A DNA stretch of 64,000 bases from positions 4,150,001 through 4,214,000 of the forward strand of contig NC_091134.1 of NCBI RefSeq assembly GCF_041381155.1, read 5' to 3'. Origin of the DNA: Argopecten irradians. Taxonomy: Eukaryota > Mollusca > Bivalvia > Pectinida > Pectinidae. The position numbers and the translations under genes are program-made. Of the stretch, positions 1 to 11,813 are shown piece after piece; position 1 is the first letter of the stretch; the number at the start of each line of letters is the position of its first letter. The notes under the pieces were generated by a model. The model was given only the letters and a program-made list of their open reading frames with translations, made no database searches and was not told where the DNA came from.

Positions 1-660
1 ATATGTTTAGTACAGTTTACACGTATAGTACAGTAAAAAACGTACAAATGGTCAAACTCAGAAGCCGAGTTGTGGTCTACAATATCATTTAAAGTTATAT
101 GTGCCGTAACTGGGCGAAAATTTTGACATGCTATTTTTTTCATCGTTAATCTATTAAGAATCATAAGGTTTGATGAAATAAAGCTGTAAAAATCATTCAG
201 ATGGCTTCAGAATACTTAAAAACGTTATTTATGACACAGAAATTTTGTACTGTAAATTCATTGTTTTTATGCCTTAAATATGTTAACATGGAAACATTCC
301 CTGCAGAAATCACTTTACAATTACTAATAACATTGTAAAAATGTGTAATGAAATTGTAGACCACAATTTGGCTTCATGGTCTGACCGTATATACTCATTT
401 CACTTCATTATTGATGTAAACAAATGATTTTTGGCAGTACTTATTTGTACATGTAAAATTAAAACCTATACATTGAAAGTACTGTAATTTTCAAAAAGTT
501 GGTAATTTTTGATGATAAATAACATATTAAAAACTCTTCTTGATTCGTGAGTATGAAAAATACGGCACATATAACTTTTACATTTTTTACGGAATTTTAC
601 CGTGCAAAATTATGTGTTGTGAATAATGTTTATATTTGAATGATTTTTACAGCTTCAAAA
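1..660. repeat. Dispersed palindromic repeat, copy 1
   Basis: A non-coding AT-rich repeat with several internal inverted matches. Bases about 52-82 reappear inverted at about 354-384 (shared core TTGTAGACCACAA), 91-110 reappear inverted at 563-581 (core TACGGCACATATAACTTT), and 178-200 reappear inverted at 634-656 (core TGAATGATTTTTACAGCTT). The part at about 240-560 is clearly related to 45960-46290 in a TRPC intron (shared words include TTTGTACATGT and CTTTACAATTACT). It is probably a non-autonomous transposon of unknown family. The left end may lie outside the window. Confidence 0.55.
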
Positions 661-1935
661 GTTATGGTTTTAGATAGGTTACGAAGGAAAATAAATTAAA
701 ATGTTCACCCAGGTATGGCGCATATATCTTTCTTTAAAAAAAATAAAAAAAAAAATAATAGGTTGCAATGTACATGGATATATTAGTATATGTGCATTAG
801 TCTGGTTCTCTTTCTACTACAGAGAATCGGACTTAATACCCTTGGCTAACGAAGTTGATGTGCACCATACATATAGGTTTTAAAACTTATAAATAAAACA
901 TTCACAAGGAAAAATCAAGAACATCCATCAATACATACAGTATCAAAATACAAGATAGCGTAATTTGTAAGGATGTATCGATTATAGACAGAGACTTCTA
1001 ACTAAAATTATCTTAATTAAAGTAGCTTCATACTGAGGAATTAGTCAAGAATTCAGTCTTGTTCGCATAAAAGTTTATCAAGGGCAAATTTCAATAATTC
1101 GTCTGTAACATAACTCTAAAACTCGTTCTCCTGGAGAAAGCGGCTGCAGCGACTGGAATCGAATGAGTCACGAGATCATGAGCATAGCCGTGTGCATGTA
1201 TACATGTGTAATCGCCTTGTGACGCAGCGTAAACCGGAAGTTTACGATTTTTGTTATGAGTGTTTATGTCAGCTGTTTGTGGAATACTGCTAGTATGTAC
1301 CGGTCACCCATTCCTACAGGGTCGAATACTCCTCGTCTTTTATAATGATATGACCGTAAGAGAATATCGACGGTATTATATCCAGTGTGAGGTACGTACA
1401 TGTATATATATAATGTCTGTGTATGATTTCGCTGTTTACCAAAACCATTGTATACATGCAGACTATATGGTCACAGGTCGCTAACACAGTTGAATACAAT
1501 AGGACCGAACACAATAACCTACTAACACACACACACACACGGTTGATCAATGCATTATGATATTGTATTAAAGCGATGTGTGACACATGTGTATACCACA
1601 GGGACCTGATATTCAGTAACAGTTTACATGAACTCTCTACACTCATTATTGTACTTGGTTCTATATTCTACATTGTATATGTATAGTAGACCGGTTTCAG
1701 ATGATTTAGAAAACGATAAAAATATAGTAAAATTCTGTATATACTATAAAATTAATTTATATTTACATTGACACGGCTACTATTTCTAGGTCTTGGTAGG
1801 AGATGCTCACTAGCTATTACGTACAATATAGTATTTGTCTAGGTTTTAGACGATCGTTTTTATGTTGTATATCAACAAGAATGGCATATAAGGGCAAAAT
1901 ACAACGAAAATTAGAACACAGATACATGTATCTAT
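661..1935. other. Intergenic, no gene seen
   Basis: No coding exon or RNA gene is recognised here. Short open frames at 701-883, 1260-1484 and 1314-1646 show no domain or codon signal. There is a short CA microsatellite at about 1521-1541. The stretch could hold the TMEM144 promoter and 5' UTR exons, but nothing pinpoints them. Confidence 0.4.
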
Positions 1936-2304
1936 TTAAAGATACTCCACCACTAACAAATAGTATTTTTTCACTATCAAAAACAGCAGCAGAACATTTA
2001 GTATTTTTCTTCAGCTACAAAAGTTTTATATATTTACTTTACACCATTACTGCCGTTGAAGTTTGAGCTTTTAATTTTACTTCAAGTTAAAAATATAAAA
2101 AATAACTAATTGCACCCCGAAAAAATTCCGTGGCACTAAATCCTATATGGAATGAAGTACTGATTGCGCATGATCCAAAGGCAAAATAAATCATTTTTAT
2201 AGTATTTTTTGTGTTAATTAGACTTATGTTTACACGATTAAACACTAATTATTGTTCAAATGATGAATATCATTTATGCTCTGTCGGCAGTGGAGCATCT
2301 TTAA
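1936..2304 (-). mobile_element. TTAA-flanked inverted-repeat MITE, family A, copy 1
   Basis: A non-coding element of about 369 bp. It begins TTAAAGATACTCCACCAC and ends with the near reverse complement (GTGGAGCATCTTTAA), so it has terminal inverted repeats with TTAA at both outer edges. Its whole length matches, in inverted orientation, the element at 8624-8987, including an internal stretch around CAAATGATGAATATCATT. It has no ORF of its own. TTAA at both ends suggests a piggyBac-type target, but TTAA could also belong to the inverted repeat. Confidence 0.75.
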
Positions 2305-3202
2305 GATAAGCTTGGTGTATGGGTTGGAGGAAAGTCGGGGTATGTACGGCACTTGCGAGTTAATGTTTTACTATAAGGCTAATGTTGAAAACATAAGTGT
2401 AAACATGTGATTTAACATGCATACAACCAATGAAACCGACAGAACAGTGGCCTACTAGAGTGAGCACACCTTATACATGTACGTGTTATATGTTATTGGT
2501 TGAGTTAAGAGATAGGATATTATTGTACTTTACAGTCATTGAATCTACCGCCAATCTACAGGTTTAGGTTAAATATATGTACACGAGGAAAGGTGACAGA
2601 ATATGTTTAACGAAGTCTTCGCAAAAAGGAAAAGAAAATCAGGGGTTTCTACGGTAAGAAACACCGCGATCTCGTTGTCTTACAATTCTGATACCACAAA
2701 AATACATGTACGTTGTAAAATAAACCGAAACAGAACTAAAGTTGAAAAGGTAGGTGGTTTTTCCTTGGGAACTCCTAGAGGTGGTGGGTGGGTGATGGTA
2801 AAGAACTGGTGATATGATGGGCATTTATGATATTTCACTGTACTCATATACTCACTTTCCAAAATTTCGCATACTTGCGGCCATCGAAACTCTACCAAAA
2901 AGAGTAGAACTACAGTGCAGCCTTGACCAGCAGATACCGATGTAGTTGGACCCATGATACACCTGGCCCTAGCTAGGATCATGGAACAATCTTAAGTCCA
3001 AAACTAGCTTTAGTGTATACTAAACCAATCAAAGAGGACATTACAAAATGTTACATAATTAATGATTGGCTATGTCTAAACTTAAATCTAAGATTGTTTC
3101 ATGATTCTGGCGCCTGATAACCAGCCAGAGACGGATGGTAAGGGACAGAATGTCCAACAAGTTTAGTCGCTGTTTAGAGAATGTCTTGATTATTTTACAG
3201 CA
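2305..3202. other. Upstream region and 5' UTR side of TMEM144
   Basis: No coding exon is recognised. A pyrimidine-leaning stretch ends in TATTTTACAG at 3191-3200, a good 3' splice site just before the TMEM144 start codon, so the 5' UTR is probably spliced. A donor-like CTACG/GTAAGA near 2650 and GGATG/GTAAGG near 3137 could belong to leader exons; neither can be confirmed. Confidence 0.35.
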
Positions 3203-6200
3203 ATGATGTATTCGAACACGACAGCGATCCCATCCAATGAGTCAACACTGGCCCCCACGACTGATAACGTCATAGCCCCGTTTTGGGGGTACATCTCAGC
3301 AGCTGCCGCTGTTCTTATTTTGGGAAATGTGGTGGTGCCAATCAAGCGGTTCGAGACCGGCGATGGTAAGTAAGAAATTTACTGAAATCTGTCGAAGGAA
3401 ATAGAAAGGTAATGTTTTGGATATATGTATATGTTTATTAAAAATGCTATGATGATCTTTTAAACGCATCTTGTGACAAAATTTTAAGTTGTTGAATAAA
3501 ATTTAGCGTAGGACTGAGAAATTTGTTTTTATAACAGCTAGCATCTTTCTTTGCTGAATCACAGTAATAAGCATTTATCCGAGAAAATTCAAAATAAATC
3601 TGTGTTTGTTGTTTAACAGGATTGTATTTCCAACTCATGTTTTCTCATGGGGCTCTCCTCGTCGGCGTCATCGTGCAGCTGTTCCGGAGCGAGGCTACAT
3701 TTTATCCAATCGTAATGCTCGGTGGTGTGTTGTGGATCACGGGTACGTGTCTCCATAACTACTGTTGTAGTGGAAAAGTATGGAGCTAAAATGTCTTCAT
3801 TAATGTATACTTTAAATAGTTTTACTAGCTAGAATTATCTTAACAGGGGTATTGTTAGCTTAATAAATTTTGTAATAGCTAACATCATGCTTGTACCAAG
3901 AAATAGTATTATGTTGCATAATCGATTTGATTCTCTACACATGAGTGCATGTCTTGTTTAATGTTTTTTTTTTTTTAAATTTTTATCTCATAGCCACAAG
4001 TTTCAGCTGTTAGTGTTAGTATATGTTCCTGGATTATTCAGCTAAATTGTGATGCTTTATTTTTGTCTGCGTTTAAGCCAACCTGTTCATGGTGCCGATT
4101 GTAAAAGCCGTTGGTATGGCCCAGGGGATGTGTGTCTGGGGGATCTGTAACATGCTGAGTGGCTGGGCCACAGGGAGGTACGTACCCGGGGGATGTGTGT
4201 CTGGGGATTTGTAACATGCTGATTTTCTGGGCCACGTGGAGGTACGTACCCAGTACCCAGGGGATGTGTGTCTGGAGCCAGGGGAAGGTACATACCCAGG
4301 GGATGTGTATCTGGGGCCAGGGGAAGGTACGTACCCAGGGGATGTGTGTCTGGGGGATCTGTAACATGCTGAGTGGCTGGGCCACGTGGAGGTACTTACC
4401 AGGGGATGTGTGTCTTGGAGAACTGTAACATGCTGAGTGTTGTCTGGGACCACGGATAGGTACGTACCCGGGGGATGTGTGTCGTGAGCCTCGGAGAGAT
4501 ACTTACCCAGGGTATGTGTGTCTTGGGCCATGGGGAGGTACGTACCCAGGGGAGATGTGTGTCTGGGGCCAAGGGGAGGTACTTTCATTCTCCCATAAAT
4601 GGCAACTGAATGTGGTCCAATGCTTATAAAATCCAAAGAGATTTCGCATCTATAATGAATAACAATTCATTATCATCAAGAATGGAACAGATATTTGAAC
4701 AGTCATTTTCTCTAATCGTGATCGCTGACACGACGTAGTCACAATGATAATGACGTCAAAATAAGCGGATGGCAGATTACGCACTGGTGTACGCCTACTG
4801 TGTTTGATAAGGTTACAATGTGGGATTGCAGTGAAAATGTAAATATTACCTAGCAGACTCTTGAGTGTTGGTTGTAGGCGATATATTGTGTTAATTTGAT
4901 TTTAACAAACTCTTTGCAGATAAACATCACGGATATCGAGAAAGGTATATTATTTAAAGCAGGATTGGTTTTCCCTTTTACAGATTCGGTTTGTTTGGTG
5001 TTCAGAAGGAAGTGCCCGACTCCGTTCTACTCAATTATGGCGGTGTCCTGTTCTGTATCTTTAGGTGGGGATTTACTCAGTCTTCTATTATTAATCTTAT
5101 TGATTCGTTTTATACGCACTTATACTAATGTTGTTAAACTCTGTAGAAAATCAAGTGGAACTGAATTCCGATACCCATTATATTACTTGATCTGAACCCA
5201 CTTTACTTCTCAACTTGGCACTCGTTATAATATTAAATCAAATAAAGTGCCAGATGTTTGGCATGAAGCTCTTGAAAAAGGAAAACGCCGATCTACGATA
5301 ATAGCTAAAATCAATGCTTAAACCGCGTTCAAAAGTTGAGGACTCGTGACGTAACATCCCATAAAAATGCATTAATTACTATTCATGTCTTTAGGTTTTT
5401 TTCATGTTGGTATATTTCTTTTGCAGTGCAATAATATTTTCATTCTTAAAACCTGAGATACGCAAAATCAATGAACAAGAGCAGAAAACCTCGCCTACGT
5501 TATCAAATGGACAGTATAATACATTCGATGTAAGTATCAATTCCCTGCTGTATTACTCTAATAAACGCTATTACATACTATAACCCATGTGCCACAGTAT
5601 AAAAGTTAAATTATCAACCAAAGCTAGCTTACCATTTAAAATGATGAAGATATAAAACCACAGAATAGTCAAAATCAGAGAATCTGAAAGCTATATATGA
5701 AAACTATAAACAAAATTAGTTATTGAGGACAATGTGTAGTAAACTGCATGAACATTTTTGAAATCACAGCACTAATTTGAATGTTAGAGTTGAAATTAAT
5801 GAGAGTCTTATTGACATACATATTATGAATGACTTCAGTATGATCTGGAAATGAAAACTAATTTAGATTCATTTTGCTGACAGTTAATTTCTGTTTTATA
5901 ATTCTGTATACTTTACAGCCCATCAACAACTCAGCATCTCTAATGTCGCCATCAGAGGAATGCTTGTTATTACCCACTAACGTCAAACGCACAGAGGATG
6001 TGACCATATTTGTTGATAGATTGTCTCCTATGAAGAAAAAATTCTCGTGAGTGCATTAACTTTAACTGTTACGAATTAAAATAAATTTTTGATTGACTTT
6101 TTATACTTTGTCATCGTTGTTTCAATTAAAACTTTATTTCTAATGTTTCCTGAAATTATTATGTGTATCCATCTTTCATTCTGTTTTGTCATAATATCAC

Positions 6201-7648
6201 CATGAAATTCTCAAATACATTAAAATGCAATTACAGGGGTTACATAATTTTCAATTTCATTTTCGAGTTTTCGATTGATTTATTTAAAAATGTTTTTTCC
6301 GAATTTTGAGTTGTTTCATTCAAAACTATATTCTTGTAATGGTTTTCTTATAACAGAGGAATTGTAATGTGTGTGATATCGGGAGTGTTATATGGCCAGA
6401 CCTACACACCATCTACCTACATACAACAATCATATTTAAACTCTAGTCAATTTGGTACGTATATCGACTATATATTTTACCCCTTGTTATATTCACCAAG
6501 AAAAATAAAAAAAAGTAGATACTACATTGTAGTATTTTGTTATGGTACTTATTTTGAGACAGGCTAATTTAAGCGCAAATACTTTCATGGACATGTTAGC
6601 CAATGATGAATCCCCGCAATTCCCATCATAGCTTTATGAACACATCATAATTCAGCGCGACATCTCAGGCACACAAAAGATAGTTAAAATAATATTACCA
6701 CTGAAATATTACGTTGACAGTATTTCCTTTACACATTCACCTTTGCGGTGGAGTAGCAGTCCCGAGAGATTGTTGTCACCTTGCAGCATATGACCATGGC
6801 ATGTTTAGGCGTTTTCGGTGGCCTCCCTTTCAACTGAAAACGTCTCTTTGGAATACTTAGCATTTGTATGTGAGTCTGAAAATATAGGTTTGAACTATTT
6901 TCAGATTTTATTTTTCCGCTTTGATTAAAACATTTGATGTATTACGCATTGAGGCTGATGTGTTTTTTTGTCTGACCAGGTATGGACTATGCCTTTGCTA
7001 CCATGTGTGGGTTGTTTGTGGGGAACACCTTCTATTTCTCGGTGTACTGCCTTGTTAGGAGGAACGTCCCCCGGGTCTACCCCCGGGCTAGCTTCCCTGG
7101 CCTATGTACCGGGGTACTGTGGGGGACTGCCAGCGCCCTCTGGTTCCTGGTCAATGACACACTGTCCGAGTCTGTCTCCTTCCCCATCATGACCACCGTG
7201 CCAATCGTCATCAATGCCATAGTGGGCGTGGTCTTCTTCCGGGAAATAAAAGTAAGGTCCTTAGGCTGGTAACAATTCCTATTTACTTGATCATTTACTA
7301 TGTTTTCCTGATAGACAATTTGGCCTTTTGGCCTCCTCAATTGCAACTTGCGTCGCTGGCAATCTTTGTTGCAACCACATTTCACGTCTGCAAACAGCCA
7401 TATCTGTTAATGGAACATTAATATAAGCACCTACTCTCCAACTTTTAATGGATTTGATATGTTTTAAAGTAACAAATAGACTATACAATTATTATGATGC
7501 CTCTCTACAAAATGGTCGAATTTTAGAAACAATATCAACGTATGCTTCTTTCCATCAGGGCCGACGGAATCTCTGCTTGCTATTGGTGGGTATAGCTGTG
7601 ACTGTAGCCGGGACAGTGATGTGTGCTCTGTCTAAACACCCAGTATGA
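3203..7648 (+). CDS. TMEM144: TMEM144-family multi-pass membrane protein (complete, nine coding exons)
   Basis: A TMEM144-type protein of the drug/metabolite transporter fold, with about ten membrane helices. It is thought to be a carbohydrate-type transporter, but its substrate is not established. Coding exons: 3203-3365, 3620-3742, 4078-4177, 4984-5064, 5427-5529, 5919-6046, 6357-6454, 6980-7251, 7559-7648. All join in phase with GT-AG introns, giving about 385 residues against about 345 in human. Family hallmarks are the exon 1 end (VPIKRFETGDG), the exon 3 helix (GMCVWGICNMLSGWATGR) followed by FGLFG in exon 4, GVLYGQTYTPSTYI in exon 7, and in exon 8 YPRASFPG, GVLWG and SESVSFPI. The final exon gives TVAGTVMCALSKHPV then stop. 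Exons 5-6 form a longer hydrophilic loop than in vertebrates. The start is the first of two adjacent ATGs just after the acceptor; the second (3206) is equally possible. Intron 3 carries an exon-derived array. Confidence 0.93.
4119..4582 (+). repeat. Exon-derived tandem array repeating the TMEM144 exon 3 splice donor
   Basis: About nine irregular units run from inside exon 3 into intron 3. Each starts near CAGGGGATGTGTGTCTGG and ends in GGAGGTACGTACCC or a close variant. The exon's last 50-odd bases plus its 5' splice site (AG/GTACGT at 4177/4178) are the founder. The unit at about 4337-4393 is an almost perfect second copy of that exon piece, with donor AG/GTACTT. Other units are internally shortened to about 38-45 bp. 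Several copies keep a usable-looking GTACGT or GTACAT donor. The reading frame is not maintained across units, so the array is intronic. Confidence 0.85.
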
Positions 7649-8623
7649 CGAGGAACTCCATCAGTGTAATATTAGATCTTCAGCATACTTGATATTTAGT
7701 AATCACTTACTATTGACGCAATTTACATTCACGCGGCAAGTATTCAATATAAGCCGTTTTCATTTGTTGCCATGCATATTGTCGTATCGGTTCAATTTAA
7801 GTTGTGCGAGATAATGGTTATCCATTTTATGTTGTATGCCATGTATTTACGAAGCCTTCAAAGGCATCCGTCAACAGATACAGGTCTGCCAAAATTACTT
7901 TGATCCTGAATAAGTAAATTTAAAACTTGACGAAACCATTCTGTTAATTGAACCGAATAGGCAATAGATAATAATTCTATTCATTCAGTGCAAAGTAATA
8001 TTTCAAGTCAATACATTTTAGAATATCTTGTTTGATGTCGACTATGATATCAGTGTGTGTACAGTTGGAAAACACAATAAACGAACTCTTAAACCAAAAG
8101 GTTGGAAGATCCATACCTAGTATCATAGACATTTAAGTATTGAAGCAATTTGTTGTAATTCTTAAAATCTAATTTCTATTTCTTACACAATGCTTTTTAT
8201 GATATTGTTTTGTTATTTAAATATGCAATTCTGTACAAGAAACTGTGATGCCATTGATTTTATTTGCCAGTAGATTATTTTAACATGGGCTCGTTTATCT
8301 AACAAACTATGTGTTTTATTGTTATAATTCCGACCCGATTTCACGGTGATATTGTAATGAATCTTAAGAATCCGTGAATTTTCTTTTATATCATCTCTTA
8401 CATTAACTATCATAGGGGTTTATCCCATTGAACGCCATTTGAGAAATATCGGTGCGAAAATTTGGGCATTGGTAATATTTTATGATATTTTATGCCAGTT
8501 ATTTGTTTTAACGTGTACACGTATTAATATGCTAAAAATAACAACATGTTTTAGTTATCGAAAGTTTTAACGAATCCAAGGTGCTCGCACTAGGCTTATG
8601 TAGATATGTTATTATAATATAAT
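7649..8623 (+). other. TMEM144 3' UTR and following spacer
   Basis: No further coding sequence is seen. The 3' UTR probably runs from the TGA at 7646-7648 to shortly after the AATAAA at 8076-8081. The remaining bases to the MITE at 8624 are AT-rich with nothing recognised. Confidence 0.45.
8076..8081 (+). terminator. Probable TMEM144 polyadenylation signal
   Basis: A canonical AATAAA hexamer about 430 bases after the stop codon. It is the first such hexamer noticed downstream on this strand. Assignment to TMEM144 is by position only. Confidence 0.5.
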
Positions 8624-8987
8624 TTAAAGATGCTCCACCGCCGACAGACCAAAAATGATATTCATCATTTGAACAATAATTGGTGTTTAATCGTATATAT
8701 AATTGTCTAATTGACACAAAAAATAATATAAGATAATTTACTTTGCCTTTGGTACATGCGCATTCAGTAGTTCATTTCATATAGGATATAGTGGTACGGA
8801 TTTTTTTCGGGATGCAATTAATTATTTTTCATATTTTTAACTTGAAGTAAAATTAGAAGCTCAAACTTTTCAATTGTGGTAATGGTGTAAAGTGAGTAAC
8901 TTTTGTAACTGAAGAAAAATAGTAAATCGTCTGCTCCTGTTTTTAATAGTGAAAAAATACCATTTGTCAGCGGTGGAGCATCTTTAA
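8624..8987 (+). mobile_element. TTAA-flanked inverted-repeat MITE, family A, copy 2
   Basis: About 364 bp, beginning TTAAAGATGCTCCACCGC and ending GCGGTGGAGCATCTTTAA, with near-perfect terminal inverted repeats and TTAA at each edge. The full length is related to 1936-2304 in the opposite orientation. It lies just beyond the TMEM144 3' UTR. No transposase ORF, so it depended on an enzyme encoded elsewhere. Confidence 0.8.
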
Positions 8988-9062
8988 CAGGTGCTCTTGT
9001 AATGATATGATTGCATCTGATTTGTTTGATATTGAATCTCGCAAATCGGATGCGAGATGTAG

Positions 9063-9940
9063 ACTTGTATACAGTGTAGTACGATCTTAATGCTATGGGA
9101 GTGAGTTGGAGACTTATATAACTTGATCTTGATTTTATGGGAATGAGTTGTAGACTTATATATACTTTGATCTTAATGCTATGGAGAGAGTTTATTGAGA
9201 CTTTTATAATACGATCTTAATGCTATGGAAGTGAGTTTTATACTTGCATAAATTGCTCTTAATGCTACGGAGTGAGTTGGAGACTTGTATACTTTGATCT
9301 TAAGGCTATGGGAGTGAGTTTTAGGCTTATATAACTTGATCTTAATGCTATGAGAGTGACTTGGAGACTTGTATACCTGATCTTAATGCTATGGGAGTGA
9401 GTTGTAGACTTGTATACATTGATCTTAATGCTATGGGAGTGAGTTGTAGACTTGTATACTTTGATCTTAATGCTATGGGAGTGAGTTGTAGACTTATATA
9501 CTTTGATCTTAATGCTATGGGAGTGAGTTGTAGACTTGTATACTTTGATCTTAATGCTATGGGAGTGAGTTGTAGACTTATATAACTTGATCTTAATGTT
9601 ATGGGAGTGAGTTGTAGACTTGTATACATTGATCTTAATGCTATGGGAGTGAGTTGTAGACTTGTATACTTTGATCTTAATGCTATGAGAGTGAGTTGTA
9701 GACTTGTATACATTGATCTTAATGCTATGAGAGTGAGTTGTAGACTTGTATACATTGATCTTAATGCTATGAGAGTGAGTTGTAGACTTGTATAATGCGA
9801 TCTTAATGTTATGGGAGTGAGTTGTAGACTTGTATAATGCGATCTTAATGTTATGGGAGTGAGTTGTAGGCTTATATAACTTGATCTTAATGCTATGAGA
9901 GTGAGTTGTAGACTTGTATACTTTGATATTAATGCTGTAG
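9063..9940. repeat. 42-bp minisatellite, about 20 copies
   Basis: The unit reads GATCTTAATGCTATGGGAGT followed by GAGTTGTAGACTTGTATACTTT. The period is exactly 42 bp in the central, well-conserved part (for example GATC at 9421 and 9463). The left end is more diverged and irregular. Because 42 is a multiple of three and the unit lacks stops in some frames, it creates long artificial open frames on both strands (a 14-residue repeat containing KYTSLQLTP on the minus strand). It lies between the convergent 3' ends of TMEM144 and the Kv gene. Confidence 0.92.
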
Positions 9941-9945
9941 AGGAT

Positions 9946-11759
9946 AAGAGATGTTTTATGAAAGGTTGAGAAATGAGATCCTAATGATATTGCCCATCGT
10001 TGAATTTCTAAGGATGATCTCACTTCGGGCCACAAATTGGCTCATTCGTCGGATTCCGACGATGTACGATGTCAGGATGTATGTTTCACTATGTATGTTG
10101 GCCGACGAACGGTTATCTTTTTTAGAATCTTGAAATATCAATTTTGCCACATATTGTTATCTACAGTTCTGAGGAGGAATAGATAAATCTTTACTTGGAG
10201 AATCGATTTGTCTATGAGAGTAACGTTATAATGTTGTGCACATATGTTTGAACAGAGGTAATTATATCAACTCTAGTATGTGTTCAAATGAGCGTTAAAT
10301 TTTACCTTACAAAAATTCCCTTTGTGATACTGACTGCTGGTAAATCTAGCATTTTAAGTGCATGCCGATTAAGCTCTTTTAGACTCTCGAAACATCAGAA
10401 ATTCGTGGATATGTTTGGCATGACTGCGCTGCGTTGAGGTGTTCTTTTAAAATTTGGATTACAAATATTCGAAAGGTTTATGAATGGAGCTTGATTTTTA
10501 TATTTACATTCCATTGTTGAAGAAATAAAAACAAAAGAAAGTTTTGTGGAGATGATTTATTAATATTACAGTTATATACAGAAAAAAGATAATTGCATAT
10601 ATAGGTCAATGAGCACTTTTAAGAGAACTGCACTTGATATTACAAAACGTCATCAAACTCTGCCTATGGAAATCTGCCATTGTATATATATCTAGTCATC
10701 GTCCGAGTTATGGGTGGATATGGGTATTGATTAACCTAAATTTGTGTATATATTGCTAGTCTACCTCGTAACAATGTGGATTTACTAACCCTGTAAATAA
10801 TTGTTACATCATTAACTTGTGGGAAATATCCTTATCTTTATCTAACCATTATGACGTAAATTCCCGTCTTCAATACAAGATAAAACACAATACAAGCAGA
10901 TTGTTCATCTTGGACAAAGTTGCTAAAATGTATTTACAATGTAACAGTCGACCACTTAATGTGCTATAACGCACATGTCAAGTTTCTTTACACGCACAGT
11001 GTAAAGTGTCCGTATGAAAAAAAAACTTGAGCGTTATCGTTGACATTTTGGTCCTCATGGCGAATATTAAACATTTTTTGTAATCTTCTCTTCATAAGTG
11101 TTATATCAGAAATCTAGATAGTGTCTAGTTATATCGATCGTGTTCGAATGAATCAATTGATTTTGTAGGTTTTTTTTCTTTGCATTTTCGTAATAGAACC
11201 ATTCCAGAAACAGAACTACCTGGACTCGTACCCAAATAATCTTAGTATATACATTAAAAGTGTAAAAAGACAACATCTAAATTGTTAAAAATCGAAATTG
11301 CATACCAGATAAAAGGTAATAGATAAAATAATGTTAAAACACAGATGAAACCTTCATATGAATCACCATTTATCGCCCCTCGACACATACATGTGGAAGT
11401 AATGAGGTCAAGGTCACGTTACCACCCAACGTATCTAGGCACTTACGTCATTTCCTGTCGTATCTTAACAACCTTTCTAATACGCTAAAACAGTTGTCCG
11501 CATAGCATACATAGCACTTGTGTTAATCTCAGCTATAATCGACCTTGACCTTCTTTAGATATGAGGTAATGTCCACATGCATCGATGTATACATATCTTC
11601 TACATCAGACATATCATATATCACAAACAACACACGGATTTCATAACCTAAGGTTACGTCGAACGCGAAGTACATCGCAAAAGGCTGAACATCAAAGTAA
11701 CTACAAGACGAACAATTTTAGGCCATTAAAGATGTCACCACGTGTAGAATTGTTTTGTT
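9946..11759. other. Spacer between minisatellite and Kv gene, no gene seen
   Basis: AT-rich sequence without recognised coding exons, RNA genes or clear repeats. Short open frames at 9951-10133 and 9956-10150 overlap on opposite strands and resemble no known protein. It may hold alternative 3' ends of the Kv transcript. Confidence 0.4.
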
Positions 11760-11773
11760 TTTATTTTTTTATT
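11760..11773 (-). terminator. Candidate Kv polyadenylation signals
   Basis: Two AATAAA hexamers on the minus strand, at 11760-11765 and 11768-11773, lie 41-54 bases after the Kv stop codon. They would give a very short 3' UTR. Assignment is by position and orientation only. Confidence 0.45.
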
Positions 11774-11813
11774 TGCATATTCCTGAAACACAAAAAGGCG
11801 CCAATGGGTTTCG

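Noticed and set aside
4073-4636. Long minus-strand open frame (187 codons) with repeated DTHPLG-like segments
   Set aside because: It is the antisense reading of the exon-derived array in TMEM144 intron 3; the repeat pattern explains the open frame.
9063-9940. CRISPR-like regular repeats
   Set aside because: Units are contiguous with no unique spacers, in a eukaryotic gene context: a minisatellite. The same holds for the 34-, 39- and 74-bp arrays.
9265-10035. 256-codon minus-strand open frame of 14-residue repeats
   Set aside because: Produced by the 42-bp minisatellite, whose period is a multiple of three; the opposite strand is open too.
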